DNA of 34,180 bases, taken from Alphaproteobacteria bacterium. GTDB lineage: Bacteria > Pseudomonadota > Alphaproteobacteria > UBA828. How positions within the stretch are numbered: the stretch's first letter is position 1; each line of letters starts with the position of its first letter. The stretch covers positions 1-34,180 of the forward strand of contig JAJEEP010000170.1 of the NCBI GenBank assembly GCA_022820945.1, given 5' to 3'. Shown here one piece after another: positions 1 to 9,465 of the stretch. Both the position numbers and the translations under genes were made by a program. Under the pieces are notes generated by a model that saw only the letters and a list, made by a program, of their open reading frames with translations, searched no databases and was not told the DNA's origin.

Positions 1-37
1 TCATCAGTCCGCCGAAAATCGTATCCTGGTAGGGCAT
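1..37 (-). CDS. IS4-type transposase, N-terminal fragment (runs off window)
   Basis: Twelve codons reading MPYQDTIFGGLM start at the ATG at 37-35 and leave the window at its left edge. The pattern M-x-[YH]-[QN]-[DN]-T-[IV]-F-x-x-L is typical of the DUF4372 N-terminus of IS4-family transposases (recognised from memory). A GGAG lies 8 bases upstream of the ATG on the minus strand, which supports the start. Only the beginning is visible, so catalytic residues cannot be checked and the family call is tentative. Confidence 0.4.
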   Translation of the reverse strand, partial: MPYQDTIFGGLM

Positions 38-126
38 GGCTTGGGCTCCAATCCGAGCTTCGATTCGACAGGTCTTGCGAAAACCCAGTTGAATCCAAGC
101 CATGCACCTTGTCCACCCAAGCTAAA

Positions 127-151
127 CCGGACAGCAGTGGACTAAGTCCGG
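127..151. repeat. Imperfect palindrome between IS fragment and LLM gene
   Basis: CCGGAC (127-132) and GTCCGG (146-151) are exact inverted arms around a 13-base loop. The minus-strand sequence reading GTCATGCCCGGACTTAGTCC resembles alphaproteobacterial REP-type palindromes, whose second arm would be expected immediately after. Here it is followed by sequence leading to the transposase start, so this may be where the IS4-type element inserted. It could also act as a hairpin downstream of the LLM gene. No terminal repeat or target duplication can be confirmed because the element's other end is outside the window. Confidence 0.3.
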
Positions 152-234
152 GCATGACGACGTATGGGAGAGGCTGGGGCAGAGAGACAGCACGCCGGCC
201 CGACCGAATACGAATGGGCCTCGAGAATTCGACA

Positions 235-1305
235 TTAGCCGCGCGCGGCGGTGGCCGCCGGGCGAGCGGGCTGCTTGAAGCGGGGCATGACCTCCTCGGC
301 GAAGAGCCGCATGTTGCGCAGCACCTTCTCTTGGCTCAGGCCGCCGAAGCCCATGAAGTTCATGAGCTGCCCGACGCCGCCCTCGTCCCGCATCCAGCGG
401 ACTTTCTCGGCGACCGCGTCGGGCGTGCCGAACATGCCGAGGTTGTCGTAGACCTCGTCGAAGGGCACCACATCGAGCCATTCAAGGATGTCGCTGTAGT
501 TCGCGTACTGCGTAGCGACCTTGCTGCGGTCGCGCTCGCCCCAGATCTTGGCGGCGGTGCGGATGTACCACATGGCCGGGTTCTCGATGTCGGCCTTCAC
601 CGCCGCATCGCTCTCGCCCACGTAGACGAACTCGTTGTGGGTCATGCGCAGGTCGGTGCGGCCGGATTGCGCGCAGAGCCGGTGCCAGACGTCGAAGTAG
701 TTGGTCTTGAGGGTCTCGTAAGGGCAGAGGTAGGGGCCGATCAGGCCGTTGATGCCGCGGTCGATCACCTTCTGCACGGTGTAGTCGCTGAGCGCCGCCT
801 GCCAGAGCGGCGGGTGCGGCCTGGTGTAGGGCTTGGGCAGGACCTCGACCTCGGGGAAGCGCCAGAACCGGCCGTCGTAGGCGAAGCGCTCCTCGGTCCA
901 CGCGCGCCTGAGGATATCGAGCGCCTCGCTGAAGCGCTGCTCGGCCTCGTCCATAGGCACGTCGAAACCCTTGAACTCGGCCGGCTGGTTGCCGCGCCCG
1001 ATCCCGACATCGACCCGGCCGCCGGAGAGGTGGTCGAGCGTGGCCCAGTCTTCCGCGACCCTGAGCGGGTGCTGAAACGGCAGGACCACGACCGCCGTGC
1101 TGATGCGGATGCGGGAGGTACGCTCGATCGCCTGGGCCGCGAGCACCGGCACCGCCGCGCGGCCGTACTGGCTGAAGTGGTGCTCGGTGAACCAGACCGC
1201 GTCGTAGCCGAGCTCCTCGGCGACCTCGACCTGCTCGATGAGCGTGTCGAAGGGCTCGGGATCGCCGTCCCGGACTGCCGGGACCAGGATCAGCGAAAAT
1301 TCCAT
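235..1305 (-). CDS. LLM class flavin-dependent oxidoreductase
   Basis: 356-residue protein of the bacterial luciferase-like monooxygenase family, which uses reduced FMN or F420 in a TIM barrel. Visible landmarks are the first strand MEFSLILVPAV, the EELGYDAVWFTEHHF segment (about residues 30-45) that shapes the flavin pocket, RTSRIRISTAVVVLP, and GGRVDVGIGRG near residue 100. Length is normal for the family. The start at 1305 is supported by GGGAG six bases upstream. It is divergent from hemB with a 234-base intergenic region, so the two probably have back-to-back promoters. Substrate is unknown; LLM enzymes oxidise alkanesulfonates, aldehydes, nitrilotriacetate and others, and nothing nearby chooses between them. 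Confidence 0.9.
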   Translation of the reverse strand: MEFSLILVPAVRDGDPEPFDTLIEQVEVAEELGYDAVWFTEHHFSQYGRAAVPVLAAQAIERTSRIRISTAVVVLPFQHPLRVAEDWATLDHLSGGRVDVGIGRGNQPAEFKGFDVPMDEAEQRFSEALDILRRAWTEERFAYDGRFWRFPEVEVLPKPYTRPHPPLWQAALSDYTVQKVIDRGINGLIGPYLCPYETLKTNYFDVWHRLCAQSGRTDLRMTHNEFVYVGESDAAVKADIENPAMWYIRTAAKIWGERDRSKVATQYANYSDILEWLDVVPFDEVYDNLGMFGTPDAVAEKVRWMRDEGGVGQLMNFMGFGGLSQEKVLRNMRLFAEEVMPRFKQPARPAATAARG

Positions 1306-1452
1306 GAGCGTCTCCCGGATTCGGTGTTGCCGCGCACGCCGCGCGGTTGACCCGCCGCCCGCTTGTGCCTAGATGCCAGTGCAGCGGCCGCGGCACTTGG
1401 CGGAGCATGGCGACGCGCGTCGCCTGAGGCAATGGCCGGGCGGCGGCCCTGA

Positions 1453-2550
<1,098 letters not shown>

Positions 2551-2646
2551 CCCGTCGGTCGACTGCAAGGCGAGCCTGCCAATCGACAGCCGGGCCGGCT
2601 CAGGCCGCGCCATGTATACTCCCGAACCAGACAGGGAACGAACGCG

Positions 2647-3795
2647 ATGACCGTGGACGGACCGCTGGGCGGCGTCACCGTAATCGACCTGACGCGCGTG
2701 CTGGCCGGCCCCTACTGCACCATGGTGCTGGCCGACCTCGGCGCGCGCGTGATCAAGGTGGAGACGCCGGGCGGCGGCGACGATTCCCGCGCCTTCGGCC
2801 CCTTCATCGAAGGCAAGTCCGCCTACTTCATGTCGATCAACCGCGGCAAGGAGAGCATCTCCCTCAACCTGAAGGACGACGGCGACCGCGCGCTCTTCGA
2901 GGAGCTGCTGGCGGGCGCCGACGTGGTGGTGGAGAATTTCCGTGCCGGCACCATGGAGCGGCTCGGCTACGGCTGGGAGGCGCTGCACGAACGCTACCCG
3001 CGCCTGATCTACGCGGCGTGCTCGGGCTTCGGCCACACCGGGCCTTACGCGGGCCGGCCAGCCTACGACGTGGTGGTGCAGGCCATGGGCGGGATCATGA
3101 GCCTCACCGGCCAGCCCGGCGGGCCGCCCGCGCGGGTGGGAAGCTCGGTCGGCGATATCGTGGCGGGCCTCTTCACCGCGATCGGGGTCAACGGCGCGCT
3201 CTACCGGCGCACCATGACGGGCGAAGGCATGAAGCTCGACGTCTCCATGCTCGATTGCCAGGTGGCGATTCTGGAGAACGCACTCGCGCGCTACTTCGCC
3301 TCGGGCGAGGTGCCGGGGCCGCTGGGGACGCGCCACCCCTCGATCACGCCGTTCCAGGCCTACGCGACGGCCGACGGCCACGTGGTGATCTCCGCCGGCA
3401 ACAACGCGCTGTTCGCGACGCTCTGCGCCGCGCTGGGGAGGCCGGACCTCGCGGAGGACGCGCGCTTCGTCGACAACCCCGCGCGCAACGCCAACATCGA
3501 CGCGCTGGAGCAGGAGTTCGAGGCGATTCTGACGGCCCACCCTACCGCGCACTGGCTCGCGGTGCTGGAGGCGGCGGGCGTGCCGTGCTCGCCGATCAAC
3601 CGGGTGGACGACGTGCTCGCCGACCCGCAGGTGGCGGCGCGCAACATGGTGATCGGGGCCCAGGACCCGGTCGCAGGGGAGGTGAAGATGGCAGGCAACC
3701 CGATCAAGATGTCGGCATACGCCGACCCCAGCGAGCGCCCGCCCGCGCCGGAGCTGGACCAGCACCGGCAGGCGCTCGCCGACGGAGACCAGTGA
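2647..3795 (+). CDS. CaiB/BaiF family (family III) CoA-transferase
   Basis: 382-residue class III CoA-transferase, transferring CoA between carboxylic acids in the cytoplasm. The N-terminus GVTVIDLTRVLAGPYC followed by LADLGARVIKVE is the family hallmark, as are the central GEGMKLDVSMLD (about residues 194-205), HPSITPFQAYATADG, and the C-terminal VPCSPINRVDDVLADPQV. Start is at ATG 2647 after a purine-rich stretch (CAGGGAACG). Its TGA overlaps by one base the ATG of the penicillin-acylase family gene, so the two are probably cotranscribed and translationally coupled. The acyl substrate is not evident; relatives act on formate/oxalate, carnitine, alpha-methylacyl and itaconyl esters. Confidence 0.92.
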   Translation: MTVDGPLGGVTVIDLTRVLAGPYCTMVLADLGARVIKVETPGGGDDSRAFGPFIEGKSAYFMSINRGKESISLNLKDDGDRALFEELLAGADVVVENFRAGTMERLGYGWEALHERYPRLIYAACSGFGHTGPYAGRPAYDVVVQAMGGIMSLTGQPGGPPARVGSSVGDIVAGLFTAIGVNGALYRRTMTGEGMKLDVSMLDCQVAILENALARYFASGEVPGPLGTRHPSITPFQAYATADGHVVISAGNNALFATLCAALGRPDLAEDARFVDNPARNANIDALEQEFEAILTAHPTAHWLAVLEAAGVPCSPINRVDDVLADPQVAARNMVIGAQDPVAGEVKMAGNPIKMSAYADPSERPPAPELDQHRQALADGDQ

Positions 3796-6248
3796 TGCGT
3801 GCCGCGGCCTTTGGGTTGGACAGGGCAGGGCGGCGGCAGGGCATCACACTCCGGCGACTTCGACCGTATTGCGCGGGGGCCGGCGCGCTCGCGCTCCTCG
3901 CAATTCTGCTCGCCGCGGGCTCGTGCTCGTGGTTCGCGCTGCCCTCCTACGACGGGGCCGAGGAGGTCCCCGGCCTGAATGCGCCGGTGGAGGTGGTGCG
4001 CGACGCCCATGCGATCCCCCACATCTATGCCCAATCGCCCGAGGATGGCGCCTTCGCCATGGGCTACGTCCACGCGCAGGACCGGCTCTGGCAGCTTGAG
4101 CTGCAGCGCAGGATCGGCCAGGCGCGGCTCGCGGCGGTGGTGGGCGAGCCTGCCATCGAAACCGACAGGTTTCTGCGCACGCTGGGTCTCTACCGCGTCG
4201 CCGAGCGCAACTTCGAGATGCTGGAGCCCGACGCGCAGGCGATCTACGAGGCCTATGCCGCGGGCGTGAACGCCTACCTCGAGACCCACTCGGAGATGCT
4301 GCCGCCGGAGTTCGTTCTGCTCGGCCACGAGCCCGAGCCCTGGCGGCCCGCCGACAGCATCGTCTGGCTCAAGATCATGGCCTGGGACCTGGGCGACAAC
4401 TTCTCGGACGAGCTGCTGCGCGCGCGGCTTACCGGCAAGCTCGACCGGGCGCAGCTGCAGGACCTCTGGGCCCAGCATCCGGACGATCCACCCATGGGGC
4501 CGCATGGTGAGGCTTCGGACTTCGACCCCGCCGGCATCGACTTCGCGGCGCTCGACGCCGCCGCGAAGGGTGCCGTGCCGGCGCTGCGCGCCTCCGGGCT
4601 CGGCTCCAACGCGTGGGCGCTGAGCGGCGAGCACACGGAATCCGGCAAGCCGCTGCTCGCGAACGACCCGCACCTGCGGCTGGAAATTCCGAGCGTCTGG
4701 TACCTCGCCCACATCGCGACGCCCGAGTTCGAGGTAGTGGGCGCGACGCTGCCGGGGCTGCCCTTCCCGCTGCTGGGCCGCACCCAGCACCTCGCCTGGG
4801 GCTTCACCAACACCGGGCCCGACGTGCAGGACCTCTTCATCGAGCGGATCGACCCCGACGACCCCGCACGCTACCTCGCGCCGGAGGGGAGCCTCGCCTT
4901 TGACGTGCGCACCGAGACCATCGAGGTGAGCGGCGGCGACCCCATCGAACTCACGGTGCGTGAGACCCGCCACGGGCCGGTGGTCTCCGACGTGCTGGAG
5001 GACACCGAGGAGTACCTGGAGGCGGGCCACGTGCTCGCGTTCTCCTGGACCGCGCTGGCGGACGACGACAAGAGCGCCCAGGCGCTGGTGAACGCCACCG
5101 GGGCCGAGGATTGGCAGAGCTTCGTCGAGGCGCTGAGCGACCTCGCCGTGCCGCAGCAGACCATCGTCTTCGCCGATGCCGAGGGCAACATCGGCTACGT
5201 GGCGCCGGGGCACGTGCCGATCCGCGCCTCGGGCCAGGGCCACATGCCGGTGCCGGGCTGGACCGGCGCGCACGACTGGGTAGACAGCGTGCCCTTCGAG
5301 GCGCTGCCGGGGGACAGCAACCCGCCGTCGGGCCGCATCGTTTCCGCCAACAACCGCATGGTCGCGCTCGACTATCCCTACTACCTGACCGACGACTGGA
5401 CCGCGCCCTACCGCGCGCGGCGGATCGAGGCGCTGCTCGACGCCAGGCCCAAGCACGACGTGGCGAGTTTTTCGGCGATCCAGCAGGACCTGGTCTCGCT
5501 CGCGGCGGCGCGGCTCACGCCGGTGCTGCTGGAGCTCGCCGAGCCCTCGAACGACGCTGCGCGCGATGCGCTCGCCATGCTCGGCAGGTGGGACCACGGC
5601 ATGCAGCGGGACCGCGCGGAGCCGCTCATCTACATGGCGTGGGTTCGGGAGCTGATGTACGTGCTCTTCGCCGACGAGCTGGGCGACGTGTTCGAGGACT
5701 ACTGGAAGATCCGCACCGAGCCGATCCACCGCGCGCTCGGCGAGCGCACGGCCTGGTGCGACGACGTGACCACCGAAGGCGCCGAGGAGACCTGCGCAGA
5801 GGCCGTGAGCCGGGCGCTCAAGGTCTCGCTCGAATACCTCGCGGTCACCTACGGCCACGACATGGAGGACTGGCGCTGGGGCGAGGCCCACGCGGTCCAC
5901 ATGAAGAGCCGCATCCTGGGCGAGGTGCCGGCCATCGGCTCCTGGTTCGAGGTGAACATGCCGACGGGCGGCGAGAAGGAGACGGTGAAGGCCGGCGGCT
6001 TCGACGTGGCCGACCCGGAGCGCCCGTTCGCCCAGAATCACGGCGCGGGCTACCGCGCGGTCTACGACCTCGCGGAGCCCGAGAACTCGGTCTTCGTCAT
6101 CAGCACGGGGCAGTCCGGCAATCCGCTCTCGTCCTATTACGAGGACTACGCCGAAGCCTGGCGCGACGGCGAGTACCTCTCCATGCTCACCGACCGGACG
6201 CGCGTGGAGGACGACGCGCTGGGGACGCTGGTTCTGAGGCCGCGGTGA
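3795..6248 (+). CDS. Penicillin acylase family protein (Ntn hydrolase)
   Basis: 817-residue precursor of an N-terminal-nucleophile amidase. Residues 28-45 form one hydrophobic segment (signal peptide or anchor), consistent with the periplasmic site of this family. The alpha-chain has VVRDAHAIPHIYAQSPEDGAF-type sequence near residues 67-88; the self-cleavage junction is GLG/SNAWALSG, placing the catalytic Ser at residue 271 and the following Asn at 272. A normal-length beta-chain follows with LANDPHL and the final HGAGYRAVYD region. The start overlaps the stop of the CoA-transferase (TGATG). It may deacylate N-acylated compounds such as acyl-homoserine lactones, acylated amino acids or beta-lactams; specificity cannot be read from the sequence. 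Confidence 0.93.
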   Translation: MRAAAFGLDRAGRRQGITLRRLRPYCAGAGALALLAILLAAGSCSWFALPSYDGAEEVPGLNAPVEVVRDAHAIPHIYAQSPEDGAFAMGYVHAQDRLWQLELQRRIGQARLAAVVGEPAIETDRFLRTLGLYRVAERNFEMLEPDAQAIYEAYAAGVNAYLETHSEMLPPEFVLLGHEPEPWRPADSIVWLKIMAWDLGDNFSDELLRARLTGKLDRAQLQDLWAQHPDDPPMGPHGEASDFDPAGIDFAALDAAAKGAVPALRASGLGSNAWALSGEHTESGKPLLANDPHLRLEIPSVWYLAHIATPEFEVVGATLPGLPFPLLGRTQHLAWGFTNTGPDVQDLFIERIDPDDPARYLAPEGSLAFDVRTETIEVSGGDPIELTVRETRHGPVVSDVLEDTEEYLEAGHVLAFSWTALADDDKSAQALVNATGAEDWQSFVEALSDLAVPQQTIVFADAEGNIGYVAPGHVPIRASGQGHMPVPGWTGAHDWVDSVPFEALPGDSNPPSGRIVSANNRMVALDYPYYLTDDWTAPYRARRIEALLDARPKHDVASFSAIQQDLVSLAAARLTPVLLELAEPSNDAARDALAMLGRWDHGMQRDRAEPLIYMAWVRELMYVLFADELGDVFEDYWKIRTEPIHRALGERTAWCDDVTTEGAEETCAEAVSRALKVSLEYLAVTYGHDMEDWRWGEAHAVHMKSRILGEVPAIGSWFEVNMPTGGEKETVKAGGFDVADPERPFAQNHGAGYRAVYDLAEPENSVFVISTGQSGNPLSSYYEDYAEAWRDGEYLSMLTDRTRVEDDALGTLVLRPR

Positions 6249-6324
6249 GTGGGTCAGGCTCCAAACAATGCTCTAACGCCACCGCCCGAAATTCGCTTGG
6301 GCGCCCACTATGCTACTCTCGTCA

Positions 6325-6332
6325 TTTCCTTG
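6325..6332. repeat. Left 8-bp target-site duplication of the IS1595-family element
   Basis: TTTCCTTG immediately precedes the left inverted repeat and is identical to 7362-7369 after the right inverted repeat. Eight bases is the duplication length known for IS1595-family elements. Confidence 0.93.
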
Positions 6333-6359
6333 GGCTCAATTCGCGAATCGTAGGCATGG
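6333..6359 (+). repeat. Left terminal inverted repeat of the IS
   Basis: Begins GGCTCAATTCGCGAATCG and ends AGGCATGG. It matches the reverse complement of 7335-7361 except at two positions. Confidence 0.93.
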
Positions 6360-6398
6360 TGATAGAATCATGTCCGATTCGCTTATGGAGTCAGAGAG

Positions 6399-7358
6399 AT
6401 GGATCACGAGCGCTTTCGGGAGTGGTTCTCGCGTGTCGATGAGTTGACTGCGGCGCAGCGCAAGGAAGTGTCGGCGGTGCTGTCGGAGCCGCCGGAGGGC
6501 GCGGCCTCGTTGGCGGCGATCGAGCTTGGCGTAGACGACGAGCGTCGCTGTCCGCATTGCGGCGCCGGCGGGGCTGTGTCGCGGGGCAAGGCGCGCGGTC
6601 TTCGCCGCTTCCGCTGCAAGGAGTGCGGGAGGACGTTCGGCGCGCTCACGGGCACGGCGCTGTCGGGGCTGCACCACAAGGAGCGCTGGCTGTCCTTTGG
6701 CGCCTCGCTTGCCGAGGGCGAGACGATCAAGGCGTCCGCCGCGCGCTGCGGGATTGCGCCGAGCACGGCGCATCGCTGGCGCCACCGCTTCCTGGCGGCG
6801 GTCCGCCAGGCGCCGGAGCGGCTTGCCGGGATCGTCGAGGCGGACGAGACCTTCGTCCTGGAGAGCCACAAGGGGCAGCGGAAGCTCGACTGCAAGCCGC
6901 GCCGGCGCGGCGGCAAGGCCCGCAAACGCGGCCTCTCGCGCGAGCAGGTGCCGGTCCTGGTCGCCGCCGACCGTGGCGGCGAAACCCTCAGCCACACCCT
7001 ACCTGCGCTGAACGCAGACAACGGGAAGGCGGTGCTGGGGCCGGTCCTCGCCCCGGATGCCCTGCTGGTCTCCGACGCCAACCGCTGCTATCCGCCCGTC
7101 GCAGCCGCGCTCGATATCCCTCACGAGAGCATCAACGCCTCTGCCGGCGAGCGGGTCCGGGGTGCCGTGCACATCCAGACGGTCAACAGCCGCCACAGCC
7201 AGATCAAGGGCTTCCTGCGCATCCGCCGCGGCGTCGCCACCAAGTACCTCGACAGCTATCTGAGATGGTTCCATCTCATCGCTCTCGGCGATCGGCCATC
7301 GCCGAGAGCCTGTCTCGAGGCGGCAATGGCCAAGCCATGCCTACGTTTCGCTAATTGA
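6399..7358 (+). CDS. IS1595 family transposase
   Basis: 319-residue transposase. Residues 51-76 form a four-cysteine zinc ribbon (CPHC at 51-54, CKEC at 73-76). Next comes a helix-turn-helix-like stretch, IKASAARCGIAPSTAHRW (about 110-127). The ISXO2-like catalytic core follows, with D149 in EADET, D226 in VSDANRC, and VNSRHSQIKGF near 262-272, then RGVATKYLDSYLRWF. This final block resembles the IS1595 subgroup in which the last motif is N-x-x-H-S-x-x-K. ATG 6399 has GGAG eight bases upstream. The open frame runs into the right inverted repeat and no frameshift is seen, so the enzyme is probably functional. Confidence 0.95.
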   Translation: MDHERFREWFSRVDELTAAQRKEVSAVLSEPPEGAASLAAIELGVDDERRCPHCGAGGAVSRGKARGLRRFRCKECGRTFGALTGTALSGLHHKERWLSFGASLAEGETIKASAARCGIAPSTAHRWRHRFLAAVRQAPERLAGIVEADETFVLESHKGQRKLDCKPRRRGGKARKRGLSREQVPVLVAADRGGETLSHTLPALNADNGKAVLGPVLAPDALLVSDANRCYPPVAAALDIPHESINASAGERVRGAVHIQTVNSRHSQIKGFLRIRRGVATKYLDSYLRWFHLIALGDRPSPRACLEAAMAKPCLRFAN

Positions 7359-7361
7359 GCC
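7335..7361 (-). repeat. Right terminal inverted repeat of the IS
   Basis: Inverted copy of 6333-6359 (25/27). It contains the transposase stop codon, so the gene's last residues (CLRFAN) are encoded by the repeat. Confidence 0.93.
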
Positions 7362-7369
7362 TTTCCTTG
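7362..7369. repeat. Right 8-bp target-site duplication of the IS
   Basis: TTTCCTTG, identical to 6325-6332. Removing the IS and one copy rejoins the leader of the HD-domain gene to the sequence after the penicillin acylase gene. Confidence 0.93.
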
Positions 7370-7592
7370 CGGATGTTCTATTGCTATATCTTGAGCACTA
7401 TACTATATTGCCTACAAGATGTTGGGGCTTGCGCTTAGTACGAATCGAGAACATACTCCAAGCTCAAGCATAGTCGAAGATGTGACTTCACGTGCCTACC
7501 TGGATTTCGCCCATTCTTGTCTATACCGCCAGCAGCTTGTTCGAGCCCCTGTGTGGCGAGAGCGGCGCGCCCGCTTCGTCCTTCCCTTGATC

Positions 7593-8936
7593 ATGCCAAA
7601 AAACATCCATGAAATTCGCGACCCAATTCACGTATTCGTGCGGCTCGATAGCCATGAACGCGAGGTCCTAAATTCGCGATCGTTCCAGCGATTGCGTCAC
7701 ATTCATCAATTGGCATTAACATATCTCGTTTACCCCAGTGCAACGCATAAGCGTTTCGAACACTCTTTGGGAGTTATGGAGTTGGCCGGTCGGGCTTTTG
7801 ACGTCGTTACAACTCCTGACAACGTCTCTGACGATATCCGGTCGTTGTTGCCTGAGATCAGTCGGCCAAGAGACTTAGATTACTGGCGACTGGTACTTCG
7901 AATGGCGGCGCTATGCCATGACATCGGTCATTTGCCTTTTTCTCACGCCGCAGAGAAGGACCTGCTTCCAGACGGATGGGATCACGAGAAACTTACGAGG
8001 GAACTCATTGATTGCCAAGAAATGCGGAGCATTTGGAACAGCATGACTCCACCTCTCCGACCAGACCACGTGATTAAGTTAGCAATAGTCCCCAAGAAGG
8101 CACATGATCTGGAGTTTTCTGATTGGGAAGCGATTCTCTCGGAGATCATTGTCGGAGATGCGTTCGGTGTTGATCGGATGGATTATCTTCTTCGTGACTC
8201 CCACCATACCGGCGTTGGTTACGGTCGCTTCGATCACTATCGGTTAATCGACACTCTCCGAATTCTTCGGGCTCATCCCTCTCAAGAGAGCCAAGGCTCC
8301 CTAGAACCCGCGCTTGGCGTCGAAGAGGGAGGCCTCCACTCTGCTGAAGCGCTGATGCTTGCGCGTTACTTCATGTATTCCCAAATGTATTTCCATCCGG
8401 TTCGGCGAATTTATGATATTCACCTAATGGACTTCTTGAAAGATTGGTTGTCTGAGAAGAAGTTCTCCACCGATCTTGAGGACCATCTCAGACTGACAGA
8501 TAATGAAATTACAGCCGCTATGTCGGAAGCCGCGCTTTCAGAAGATGACTGCGGTCGACTTCATGCGCGGAGAATCATGAATCGAGAACATTTTAAGCTC
8601 ATTTACGAAAGAAATCCGAAAGACTTGGAAGCTAATCCAGAGGCTGGAAAGGCTGTATTCCACGCGCTTGCGGCTGAATTTGGTGATTGCTACTTTCGTT
8701 CAGACAGATATTACCAGCGCGGTGGCGCACCAGATTTTCCAGTGAAATTGCGTGATAATCAAGTAGTATCTTCACTTGTGAAATCTGAAGCTCTCGGAAA
8801 AATACCTGTGGTATCTATCGATTATGTGTTTGCAGAGCGCCAGATTTTCGACGATGCCAAGGAGTGGTTGGACAAGAATCGCACCGAGATAGTGCAGCTC
8901 GTGGAAGAAGAGGAGGAAGGAAATGGACCGGGTTAG
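7593..8936 (+). CDS. SAMHD1-like HD-domain phosphohydrolase (COG1078 type)
   Basis: 447-residue HD-superfamily enzyme. IRDPIH at residues 8-13 is the usual N-terminal signature of the COG1078/YwfO group. The metal-binding set of SAMHD1-type dNTP triphosphohydrolases is complete: R54 and H57 (HKRFEHSLG), H109-D110 (LCHDIGHLPFSH), and D194 in VDRMDYLLRDSHHTG, which parallels the SAMHD1 block holding its third aspartate, tyrosine and HH pair. By family knowledge it should hydrolyse dNTPs or a related nucleotide in the cytoplasm. The frame is open upstream to 7419, but the ATG at 7593 puts IRDPIH where the family has it; no good Shine-Dalgarno is visible, so the start is uncertain. Codon use is AT-rich against its neighbours, suggesting transfer. 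It overlaps the next gene by 14 bases. Confidence 0.88.
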   Translation: MPKNIHEIRDPIHVFVRLDSHEREVLNSRSFQRLRHIHQLALTYLVYPSATHKRFEHSLGVMELAGRAFDVVTTPDNVSDDIRSLLPEISRPRDLDYWRLVLRMAALCHDIGHLPFSHAAEKDLLPDGWDHEKLTRELIDCQEMRSIWNSMTPPLRPDHVIKLAIVPKKAHDLEFSDWEAILSEIIVGDAFGVDRMDYLLRDSHHTGVGYGRFDHYRLIDTLRILRAHPSQESQGSLEPALGVEEGGLHSAEALMLARYFMYSQMYFHPVRRIYDIHLMDFLKDWLSEKKFSTDLEDHLRLTDNEITAAMSEAALSEDDCGRLHARRIMNREHFKLIYERNPKDLEANPEAGKAVFHALAAEFGDCYFRSDRYYQRGGAPDFPVKLRDNQVVSSLVKSEALGKIPVVSIDYVFAERQIFDDAKEWLDKNRTEIVQLVEEEEEGNGPG

Positions 8937-9465
8937 AAGGGGAGCGGTCATTTCTTGCTTGGTGGAAGAGCTTCGATCCAACGGTAGTTGGTGTGGCGAA
9001 ACGCATGTACAAAAGGCTACATACTTTCTTCAAGAACTTCTAGGGGTTCCCTTGGGCTGCGAATTTGTTCTGTACAAACATGGGCCGTTCTCGTTCGACC
9101 TTAGAGATGAACTAACAAGCCTCCGAGCAGATGCAATACTTTCGCTCGAACTCCATCGTCCCTATGGTCCGAGAATCGCCTCTACAGAACAGAGTGAGTA
9201 TATTCAAAAGATTTGTTCCAAAACTATAGGAAGATACCATAACCGCATAAGCTTTGTGGCAGAGAAGTTGGGGGGGAAAGACGTCGTCGACCTTGAAAGG
9301 TTGGCGACAGCTCTCTTTGTAAGCCAAAGATCGTCTAATGAGTCGGCAGTAGAGAAAAGAGCATTAGAGTTGACTAGGCTCAAGCCACATATCAAAAGGG
9401 AGCACGCTGAGGCGGCGGTGAGGGAACTTGATAAGATCGTGGAAGAAATTCCAGTAAGCCAGTGA
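8923..9465 (+). CDS. YwgA/Panacea-like small protein, partner of the HD hydrolase
   Basis: 180-residue cytoplasmic protein with no signal or membrane segment. Residues 27-65 (HVQKATYFLQELLG then EFVLYKHGPFSFDLRDEL) follow the pattern LQK-x2-YxxQ...F-x2-YxxGPxSxxLxxxL. That pattern is shared by the YwgA (COG3465) and Panacea/DUF4065 families; the assignment is by pattern and moderately sure. The C-terminal half is charged and helical. A strong AGGAGGAAGG ends two bases before the ATG at 8923, inside the end of the HD gene, so translation is coupled. From memory, COG1078 and YwgA genes are neighbours in Bacillus too, which suggests a functional pair. Panacea proteins are known as antitoxin domains; a regulatory or neutralising role here is inference. 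Confidence 0.72.
   Translation: MDRVRRGAVISCLVEELRSNGSWCGETHVQKATYFLQELLGVPLGCEFVLYKHGPFSFDLRDELTSLRADAILSLELHRPYGPRIASTEQSEYIQKICSKTIGRYHNRISFVAEKLGGKDVVDLERLATALFVSQRSSNESAVEKRALELTRLKPHIKREHAEAAVRELDKIVEEIPVSQ

Larger units (their letters stand above)
6333..7361 (+). mobile_element. Complete IS1595-family insertion sequence (1029 bp)
   Basis: One intact transposase gene (6399-7358) lies between 27-bp terminal inverted repeats matching at 25 of 27 positions, and the whole is bracketed by the perfect 8-bp direct repeat TTTCCTTG. The right inverted repeat overlaps the last seven codons of the transposase. The element is GC-rich like the host core, whereas its target is the AT-rich edge of the HD/YwgA-like island. 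Intact ends, an open reading frame and a perfect target duplication indicate a recent insertion. Confidence 0.95.

Noticed and set aside
7419..7592. N-terminal extension of the HD protein from 7419
   Set aside because: The extra 58 residues precede the IRDPIH signature that is normally at the very start of this family and show no motif. The ATG at 7593 fits better, though it lacks a clear ribosome site.
6249..9465. Integrative island with attachment repeats around the IS and the HD/YwgA-like pair
   Set aside because: No integrase, tRNA gene or matching direct repeats were found at the edges (near 6249 and 9470) beyond the 8-bp duplication that belongs to the IS alone.
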